From Halorhodospira sp. (GTDB lineage: Bacteria; Pseudomonadota; Gammaproteobacteria; Nitrococcales; Halorhodospiraceae), in the NCBI GenBank assembly GCA_007127935.1, contig SKYL01000025.1, forward strand, positions 1 through 13,593: a DNA stretch of 13,593 nucleotides, given 5' to 3'. Within the stretch, counting starts at the first letter, position 1, and each line of letters opens with the position of its first letter. The position numbers were made by a program, and so were the translations under genes. The notes beneath the pieces were generated by a model. The model worked only from the letters and a program-made list of their open reading frames with translations, made no database searches and had not been told where the DNA came from. This document shows positions 6,001 to 11,844 of the stretch, piece after piece.

Positions 6001-7125
6001 ATGGGTTGTACCGCGTGTTGCCAGGGCCGAGCCGTGGATAGGCGTGGCGCGGGAATCCGCCGGAGGCTATTGATCGCCGCCATCGTGGCGGCCGGATGGC
6101 TGCTGCCGCCGCTGGCCGCCGCCGCCGGAACCGGCCATGCGGTGCTCTTCATGTACCACCGCTTCGGGGAAGACGACTATCCCTCCACCAGTGTCCGCCT
6201 GGAACAGTTCGACGCCCACCTGCGCCACCTGGAAGAGCGGGAGTACCACGTCTGGCCGTTGGAGCGGATCGTCACCCACATGCGGGAAGGCAAGGAGATC
6301 CCCGACCGGACCATCGCCATCACCGTGGACGACGCCTACCTCTCCGTCTACACCGAGGCGTATCCCCGCATGAAGGCGCGGGGCTGGCCGATGATCGTCT
6401 TCGTCGCCACCGACGATGTGGACGCCGGCCGCCCGGCCTACATGAACTGGGACCAGATGCGGGAGATGCGGGACAGCGGCCTGGTCACCTTCGCCAACCA
6501 CTCGGCGAGCCACGACTACCTGGTGCGGCGCGACCCCGATGAGCCGGAGGAGGCGTGGGAGACGCGCATGCGCGATGACATCAACCGCGCCCAGCGGCGC
6601 CTGCAGGAAGAGTTGGGCACCGAGACCAACGAGCACCCCCGCCTCTACGCCTACCCCTTCGGGGAGTACAACACGCGGCTGGCGGAGATCCTCACCGACA
6701 AGGGCTATATCGCCTTCGGCCAGCACTCCGGCGGTATTTCGGGCCTGGACGACCCGCGCTCGCTGCCCCGCTTCCCGGTCAACGAGCAGTTCGGCGGAAT
6801 CAACGACTTCGCACTGCGGGCGCGCTCCCTGGCCATGCCGGTCGCCTCCGTGGAGCCGTGGGAGCCGATCCTCGACGACAACAACCCGCCGCGCATGGAG
6901 ATCACCCTGCGGGAAGACCCCGGCGTGGGCACCGGCCGCCTCGCCTGCTTCGCCAGCGGCCAAGGCGCCATGGAGGTGGAGTGGCTCGACGCCGAACGGA
7001 CCCGTTTCGCGGTCCAGGCGGAGCGCGCCTTCGGCAAGGGCCGCACCCGCTACAACTGCACCGCGCCCCACCGCCGGGAGGGCGGGCGATTTTACTGGTT
7101 CAGCAAGCAGTGGTTGAACGATTGA
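6001..7125 (+). CDS. Secreted polysaccharide deacetylase (NodB fold, IcaB/PgaB-like motifs)
   Basis: This 374-residue protein has a basic N-terminus (RRGAGIRRR, 14-22) and a hydrophobic segment (about 23-42) ending AAAAG, so it is exported by signal peptide or anchored. The carbohydrate esterase 4 motifs are intact: TVDDAY (catalytic and metal Asp110/Asp111), NHSASH (metal His167 and His171), and AYPFGEYN (217-224) in place of the RxPY motif, a form I associate with the IcaB/PgaB group. Residues from about 275 to the end form an extra beta-rich C-terminal domain ending GRFYWFSKQWLND. It should remove N-acetyl groups from an extracytoplasmic glycan, identity unknown. ATG has GAGAGG four bases upstream; a GTG at 6034 with AGGG is an alternative that would drop the odd MGCTACC start. 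It converges with the Bax-like gene, 9 bp apart. Confidence 0.88.
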   Translation: MGCTACCQGRAVDRRGAGIRRRLLIAAIVAAGWLLPPLAAAAGTGHAVLFMYHRFGEDDYPSTSVRLEQFDAHLRHLEEREYHVWPLERIVTHMREGKEIPDRTIAITVDDAYLSVYTEAYPRMKARGWPMIVFVATDDVDAGRPAYMNWDQMREMRDSGLVTFANHSASHDYLVRRDPDEPEEAWETRMRDDINRAQRRLQEELGTETNEHPRLYAYPFGEYNTRLAEILTDKGYIAFGQHSGGISGLDDPRSLPRFPVNEQFGGINDFALRARSLAMPVASVEPWEPILDDNNPPRMEITLREDPGVGTGRLACFASGQGAMEVEWLDAERTRFAVQAERAFGKGRTRYNCTAPHRREGGRFYWFSKQWLND

Positions 7126-7134
7126 TGGGCGCCT

Positions 7135-8100
7135 TCATCGACGCTCCACCAGCACCGCCCCGGAAATATCGACCAAGTTGTTGACGCGAATGATGGCCAA
7201 CAGCTCCGAGACGTAGTCTTCGCCGCGCTCGGAGTAGGCGGTCAGGTTGGTGGCCAACACCGTTGCGTCCAGCGGCTTCCCTTCCCGGCGCATCCGTTCC
7301 CGCTCCAAACGGAACTCCCGGTAGGCGTGGCCAACATTGAGGTTGTAGTAGTACGAGCGCACCGAACGCTCCAGGGAAGGGAAGATCCGCACCGCGTAGC
7401 GCTCACCGTCGGGCCGATCTTCGGGAACCAGACCCTCGCCCTCGATCCAGGTCCACTCGCCGAAAAGATTGTTGGCCTCCCGGGTGAAGCGCGACGTGCC
7501 CCAGCCGCTCTCGTTGGCCGCCTGCGCCAGGGCGAGGGCCGGCGGCACCTCATCGACCCGCCGCAGCAGCCGCCGGAAGAAGTCGCCCTCTCCCACCGGC
7601 ACATCCACCCGGTAGCGCTCTGCCAACGCCTCCAGCCGATGACGCTGGTCGTCGTCCAACTCGGGAAAGGCGTGCGCCACCTCTTGGATGAACTGGCGTT
7701 TGGCCTCAATACGCTGGTTCTCGGCCAAGACGATCGGTGTCAGGACCCGCAGAAACGCCTCCTTGCGCTCATCCACATGGAGGGTGTCCAGGTCGTCGGG
7801 AAAGCGTTCCACGGTCACCGGGGCCACCTGGCCCGACGGGGGCCACACGCCGTCATCGGCGTGACCACGAAGCACCTCCAACAACTCGCGGCTTCCCTCG
7901 GCCGACACCTGGAGCAGGGCCGGGCGCTCTTCCTCCAGCAAGTCCTTGATGACCTCCTCCTTCTCCGCCCGCTCCCCGGAGCCGGAGTAGAACTGCCACC
8001 ACGCCAGCGCAGCGGCCATCACCGCCGCCATCCCCACGGCAACGGGTGGAAAGAGAGGCACGGTCGTGGGTCGCTCGCCGTCGGGTTCTGGCCTCGCCAT
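7135..8100 (-). CDS. Bax-like glucosaminidase-domain protein
   Basis: This 321-residue protein has one N-terminal membrane segment (about residues 16-38, rich in Ala, Met, Val) and then a periplasmic region. Residues about 110-145 (ERKEAFLRVLTPIVLAEN) match the conserved segment before the catalytic domain in E. coli Bax. The glucosaminidase-type domain (about 180-310) has PPALALAQAANESGWGTSRF with the likely catalytic Glu197, NNLFGEW, and closes with YSERGEDYVSELLAIIRVNN. It probably cleaves the peptidoglycan glycan backbone. ATG at 8100 is preceded by GGAG with 7-base spacing; a longer frame to 8202 gives a non-family extension. The convergent neighbour is also an envelope-glycan enzyme. 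Confidence 0.88.
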   Translation of the reverse strand: MARPEPDGERPTTVPLFPPVAVGMAAVMAAALAWWQFYSGSGERAEKEEVIKDLLEEERPALLQVSAEGSRELLEVLRGHADDGVWPPSGQVAPVTVERFPDDLDTLHVDERKEAFLRVLTPIVLAENQRIEAKRQFIQEVAHAFPELDDDQRHRLEALAERYRVDVPVGEGDFFRRLLRRVDEVPPALALAQAANESGWGTSRFTREANNLFGEWTWIEGEGLVPEDRPDGERYAVRIFPSLERSVRSYYYNLNVGHAYREFRLERERMRREGKPLDATVLATNLTAYSERGEDYVSELLAIIRVNNLVDISGAVLVERR

Positions 8101-8130
8101 GGAAAGACTCCGGGATCTCCAAGGGCAACC

Positions 8131-8136
8131 AGTATA
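8131..8136 (-). promoter_or_regulatory. Possible -10 element for the Bax-like gene
   Basis: Read on the minus strand this is TATACT, 5 of 6 to the -10 consensus, 30 bp before the gene's start codon. No convincing -35 lies 16-18 bp upstream, so it is only a suggestion that the gene has its own promoter rather than depending on hemerythrin read-through. Confidence 0.3.
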
Positions 8137-8212
8137 CCCGACCGTAATTACCGCATACGACCCAAGGTCATCGTTCCGAGGAGATCCGCCGGTGACCACC
8201 AAAGGCCTCGGG

Positions 8213-8620
8213 CTATTTCCTGTAGTAGGCGGCCACCTGCTGGTCTTCAGTGCGGATATGGTCCACCAGCCAAGCAGTCAGAAAGTCGAGGGCCGCTTCC
8301 GGGACCTGGGTGTCCCCCTCGGCGTATTGACTCTCCAGCCGACGGATCAAATCGCGAAACCGGTCGTGCTCTCGCCGATGTTCTTCGAGCTTGGGGTAGC
8401 CGCACCGGGCCATGATCCCCTCTTCGTCCTCGAAGTGGACATCGGCGTACTCCGCGAGGCGGCCGATGATTTCCAGCATCTCCCGCCGCCCCGAAAGGAA
8501 GCGGCTCAAGTGAACCAGCTTGTCGTCCAGCTCATTGATCAAATCGAGGAGCCCCCGGTGCTGCTCATCGATGAGCGGGACGCCTGTGTCAAAACGCTCA
8601 TCCCACGTCAATCGTGCCAT
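8213..8620 (-). CDS. Bacteriohemerythrin
   Basis: This 135-residue cytosolic four-helix protein carries the full non-heme di-iron ligand set: His21 (IDEQH), His62 and Glu66 (HFEDEE), His81 and His85 (HRREH), and His121 and Asp126 (HIRTED). The opening WDERFDTGVPLIDEQH is the classic hemerythrin start. Such single-domain bacteriohemerythrins bind O2 reversibly, can also react with NO, and serve in O2 delivery, storage or sensing. ATG at 8620 has a perfect AAGGAGG six bases upstream. Its start lies inside the 3' end of the upstream PAS kinase gene (23-bp overlap), so the two are co-transcribed and perhaps act together. Confidence 0.95.
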   Translation of the reverse strand: MARLTWDERFDTGVPLIDEQHRGLLDLINELDDKLVHLSRFLSGRREMLEIIGRLAEYADVHFEDEEGIMARCGYPKLEEHRREHDRFRDLIRRLESQYAEGDTQVPEAALDFLTAWLVDHIRTEDQQVAAYYRK

Positions 8621-9950
8621 GCTTCCCTCCTTCGCTCGGCCGCGCGCCCTTTACCGGGAGGAGGACGGTAAAGGTGGAGCCCTCCCCCGCCCGGCTCTCC
8701 ACCTCGATGGTGCCGCCCATCATCTCGCAGAAGCGGCGGGAAAGCGCCAACCCCAAACCGGTGCCGCCAAACCTACGGGTCGTAGAGACGTCGGCTTGCG
8801 TAAAGGGCCGGAAGAGCTTCTCCATCTGCTCGCGCGTCATGCCGATCCCGGTATCGCGGACCCTGAACTCCACCGCATCCCCGCCCCCGGCATGTACCCA
8901 ATGGACGCTCAGTGTGACCACCCCACCTTCAGTGAACTTGGCGGCGTTGGCCACCAGGTTGATCAGGCTCTGCCGCAGCTTCGTGGCGTCGGCCTCGATA
9001 CACCCGGGTTCATCGGGTACGACGACCTCCAACCGGTTGCCGTTCTTGTGGATCAACGGCCCCACGGTGTCCACCACATCACTCACCACGGAGGCCACAT
9101 CCACATCTTCCCAATGGACCTCCATCTTTCCGGCTTCGATCTTGGAGAGGTCGAGGATGTTGTTGATCAGCGATAACAGATGGCGGCCGGCGCTCTCGAT
9201 GCGGTGCAAGTCGGGGACCATGGACTCACCGCCCGCCACCTCCTCCGCCTCCTCCAGCAGCATCTCGCTATATCCGATGATGGCGTTGAGGGGCGTGCGC
9301 AACTCGTGGCTGACGTTGGCCAGAAAACGGCTCTTGGCTTGGCTGGCCTCTTCGGCTTGCTCTTTGGAGAGACGCAGAGCATCCACCATGCGGCTGCGCT
9401 CGGTGGTATCACGTACCGTGACCTGGACCATGGAGCGCCCCTTGAGGTCGAACCGGCTCAACAGGACCTCGGCGGGAAATTCCGTGCCGTCCAATCGGCG
9501 GTGGCGCCACTCGAACAATCCACCGCCGGTCTCCAGGGCGGCGCCGACACGTGCCCCGAAGGCGGTGTCCGACCGTGTCCCGTCGGGCTGCTTTGGCGGA
9601 AAGAAGACGCTGAAATCCCGGTGGACCAATTCGCCGTAGTCCGCGCAGCCAAAAAGGGAGAGCGCGGCCTGGTTGCAATCCAGCGGCACCAAACCGTCCA
9701 AAAGGATGATCGCGTCTCGTGAGCTGTCAAAGAGGGCACGGAAGCTCTCTTCGGAGTCCGCCAGCGCCTCGCGGGCGCGCCGCCGCTCCTCGGCGAGCCG
9801 CCGGGCCTCCCGCTCCTTGCGTTCCAGGCGGTGGGCCTGCTCTTCGTAGGCCAACCGCAGCGCGGCCAGTTCACGCTCCAGCCACACGACCCGGTCCGGC
9901 AAATCACGCTCGGCGGTCACGACGCCCCCTGTATCCGCGGTGCCGCACAC
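8598..9950 (-). CDS. PAS-domain sensor histidine kinase (non-hybrid, cytosolic)
   Basis: The 450-residue protein starts with a coiled coil (about 20-66), then a PAS domain (about 66-190, SFRALFDSSRDAIILLD to VTVRDTTERS). A HisKA domain follows with the phospho-accepting His215 in NVSHELRTPLNAII. The HATPase domain has the N box (NLVANAAKF, 331-339), G1 box DTGIGM (366-371), F box LFRPFTQAD and G2 box GGTGLGLA (395-402). There is no signal peptide, membrane segment or receiver domain, so it senses an internal cue, probably through PAS. GTG at 9948-9950 is preceded by AAGGGGGAG four bases upstream; a second GTG at 9920 with AGGGGG is an alternative. It overlaps hemerythrin downstream and is divergent from a receiver/FIST/hybrid kinase operon. 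It is a collinear paralogue of that hybrid kinase. Confidence 0.93.
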   Translation of the reverse strand: MCGTADTGGVVTAERDLPDRVVWLERELAALRLAYEEQAHRLERKEREARRLAEERRRAREALADSEESFRALFDSSRDAIILLDGLVPLDCNQAALSLFGCADYGELVHRDFSVFFPPKQPDGTRSDTAFGARVGAALETGGGLFEWRHRRLDGTEFPAEVLLSRFDLKGRSMVQVTVRDTTERSRMVDALRLSKEQAEEASQAKSRFLANVSHELRTPLNAIIGYSEMLLEEAEEVAGGESMVPDLHRIESAGRHLLSLINNILDLSKIEAGKMEVHWEDVDVASVVSDVVDTVGPLIHKNGNRLEVVVPDEPGCIEADATKLRQSLINLVANAAKFTEGGVVTLSVHWVHAGGGDAVEFRVRDTGIGMTREQMEKLFRPFTQADVSTTRRFGGTGLGLALSRRFCEMMGGTIEVESRAGEGSTFTVLLPVKGARPSEGGKHGTIDVG

Positions 9951-10292
9951 AAAGCTCCCCCTTCAAGAACGCACGAAATCCCGGCACGGCGGGACCCGCC
10001 ACACCGACTCCGGGGGGATGGCTCGGACGGACGCTCTAAGTAACAGGCGCACGGCGGCAATTGCAACACCTGTACGATAATCGCCTTTAGAAAAGATTTA
10101 ACGGTCCGTCGATTGACACCCCACGGGAGGCCCGATTAGTCTCAGCCTTGGAAGCACAAGGAAAACTACCCCTTAGATCAGACGGTTAATCCCCTGGGGC
10201 ACCCTCTGCGGCCGCTCTCGAAAACCGTGACTGAAGGCTCGATACCCCCGCCCCCCAACGGTATCGGTCCGCATTCGGGATGGGAGGCCACG
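9951..10292. other. Intergenic region between the divergent signalling operons
   Basis: These 342 bp hold no convincing gene. The centre is clearly more AT-rich than its surroundings (about 10055-10200), as expected for promoters. A GCAATTGC palindrome lies at 10057-10064, and CCCCTGGGG near 10190-10200. No good leftward promoter for the PAS kinase could be defined. A reading frame from GTG 10227 into the receiver gene encodes a 22-residue extension unlike receiver proteins. Confidence 0.5.
10113..10140 (+). promoter_or_regulatory. Possible promoter of the receiver-FIST-kinase operon
   Basis: A perfect -35 consensus TTGACA (10113-10118) is followed after 16 bp by ATTAGT (10135-10140, 3 of 6). 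It sits in the AT-rich part of the divergent region and would give a leader of about 145 nt before the receiver gene. Confidence 0.35.
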
Positions 10293-10667
10293 TTGGCGCG
10301 GATCCTGTTGGTGGAAGACAACGAGATGAACCGGGACATGCTCTCCCGGCGGCTCGCTCGCAAGGGGTTCGAGGTGGAGAGCGCCACCACCGGCGCCGAG
10401 GGCGTGGCGGCGGCCCGGCGGCTGCGCAACACCCTCGACCTCATCCTCATGGACGTCAGCCTGCCGGAGATGGACGGCCTTGAGGCCACTCGGCGGCTCA
10501 AGGCACCGGACTCCGAGTGCCGGGAGATCCCCATCATCGCACTGACCGCCCACGCCATGGCCGGCGACCGTGAGAAGGCGCTGGAGGCGGGCTGCGACGA
10601 CTTCGCCACCAAGCCCGTGGATTTCCCAAGGCTATTGGAACAAATGAACGGGCTGATCCAAACCTAA
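10293..10667 (+). CDS. Stand-alone CheY-like receiver (single-domain response regulator)
   Basis: The 124-residue protein is one receiver domain: acidic pair Glu8/Asp9 (LLVEDNEMNR), phospho-acceptor Asp54 (LILMDVSLPEMDG), Thr85 (ALTAHAM) and Lys107 (ATKPVD). There is no output domain, so it acts by protein contact or as a shuttle in a phosphorelay. The motif style (DNEMNRDML, TAHAMAGDREKALEAGCDD) is that of receivers usually attached to hybrid kinases. The start is taken as TTG 10293, preceded by GGGAGG with a 5-base spacing, because the family begins right there ((M)ARILLVEDN); a GTG at 10227 would add a proline-rich tail. The FIST gene begins 37 bp after its stop, implying one operon. Confidence 0.9.
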   Translation: MARILLVEDNEMNRDMLSRRLARKGFEVESATTGAEGVAAARRLRNTLDLILMDVSLPEMDGLEATRRLKAPDSECREIPIIALTAHAMAGDREKALEAGCDDFATKPVDFPRLLEQMNGLIQT

Positions 10668-10687
10668 GCCCATGCATCCCGTATCCA

Positions 10688-10697
10688 AGGAGGAGGG
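10688..10697 (+). promoter_or_regulatory. Strong ribosome binding site deciding the FIST gene start
   Basis: AGGAGGAGGG lies 7 bases before ATG 10705. The frame also has an ATG at 10672, only five bases after the receiver stop, but that codon has no Shine-Dalgarno and its extra 11 residues would span this site. The downstream ATG is therefore preferred. Confidence 0.75.
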
Positions 10698-10704
10698 ATC
10701 GCCC

Positions 10705-11844
10705 ATGAGTCACGCCACACTCTCCACCAAGAGCGCCTACACCTCGCTGCAAGATCCCCGTGAAGCCGTCCGGCAGATCGCCGGCGAGATCCGGCAAACC
10801 GCGATGGGCGGTGTCGTCTTCTTCTGCTCCCCGCGCTACGACCTGGACGCCCTGGGCGCCGCCCTGAAGGCTGCCTTCGATTGCCCGGTGGCCGGCTGCA
10901 CCACCGCCGGGGAGATCGGGGTGGGCGAAGGTTACGTGGAGGGCGGCATCGTGGCCGCCAGTTTCTCCTCCCCCGCCGTTTCCATGCATCCGGTGTTGAT
11001 CGATGGGCTCTCCCCGCTGGACTCCGCCACCTTGGACCGGAAGATGTCGGTTTTGGAAAAGACCGCCGGCGACTTCAACCCCAGACGGCAGTTTGCGTTG
11101 TTATTGGTGGACGGCCTTTCGTTGAGCGAGGAGCGTGTCTGCTCCGCCCTTTACGACCACCTTCACGGCGTCTCTCTGGTGGGCGGCTCCGCCGGCGACG
11201 AGATGAAGTTCCAGCAAACCGCGGTCTACCACGACGGCCGCTTTCACTCCGACGCTGCGGTGTTGACCCTGTTCGACTGCCGGGTACCGTTCCGCGCCTT
11301 CCGCCTGCAACATTTCGAGCCCGGCACGGAACGGATGGTCATCACCGCCGCGGACCCGGAGAACCGCCTTGTCCACGAGATCAACGGAGCGCCCGCCGCC
11401 GAGGAGTACGCCGCCGCTGTCGGTGTACCGGTGGAGTCTCTGGGCCCGGATGTTTTTGCCGCCAATCCGGTGCTACTCAAAGTGGGCGGGGAGTACTACG
11501 TTCGCTCCCCCCAGGCGGCGCGGCCGGACGGCGCCCTCGCCTTTTACTGCGCCATCGACAACGGCCTGGTGGTGACCCTCGGCAAGGGGAGAGACATCGT
11601 CGGCCACCTGGAGCGGGAACTTCACAACTTGAAAGAAGAGGTCGGCGGTCTGGAGTTCGTGCTGGGTTGTGATTGCATCTTCCGGCGTCTGGAAATGCAG
11701 CAGACCGAACAACTGGAGGCCGCCAGCCGGGTGATGCAGGGGACGCGCTTCCTCGGTTTCAGCACCTACGGCGAGCAGTTCAACGGGCTTCACGTCAACC
11801 AAACCCTGACCGGCGTGGCCCTGGGGCGGGGAAATCCGGCATGA
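10705..11844 (+). CDS. nosP: FIST-domain sensor protein, NosP-like
   Basis: The 379-residue protein has an N-terminal FIST domain (about 30-215) with GCTTAGEI (64-71) and GGSAGDE (160-166), and a FIST C domain (about 220-370) with CDCIFRRLE and the closing GFSTYGEQFNGLHVNQTLTGVAL pattern (351-373, quoted in part). FIST proteins are soluble ligand-binding sensors. One branch, NosP, is a haem protein that binds nitric oxide and controls a hybrid kinase encoded next to it (NahK in Pseudomonas aeruginosa, also known in Vibrio and Legionella). Here the next gene is such a hybrid kinase, overlapping by ATGA, and the TYGEQ...HVNQT ending is what I recall of NosP proteins. Haem binding itself cannot be proved from sequence; candidate histidines include His95, His154, His203 and His224. 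No signal peptide is present. Confidence 0.85.
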   Translation: MSHATLSTKSAYTSLQDPREAVRQIAGEIRQTAMGGVVFFCSPRYDLDALGAALKAAFDCPVAGCTTAGEIGVGEGYVEGGIVAASFSSPAVSMHPVLIDGLSPLDSATLDRKMSVLEKTAGDFNPRRQFALLLVDGLSLSEERVCSALYDHLHGVSLVGGSAGDEMKFQQTAVYHDGRFHSDAAVLTLFDCRVPFRAFRLQHFEPGTERMVITAADPENRLVHEINGAPAAEEYAAAVGVPVESLGPDVFAANPVLLKVGGEYYVRSPQAARPDGALAFYCAIDNGLVVTLGKGRDIVGHLERELHNLKEEVGGLEFVLGCDCIFRRLEMQQTEQLEAASRVMQGTRFLGFSTYGEQFNGLHVNQTLTGVALGRGNPA

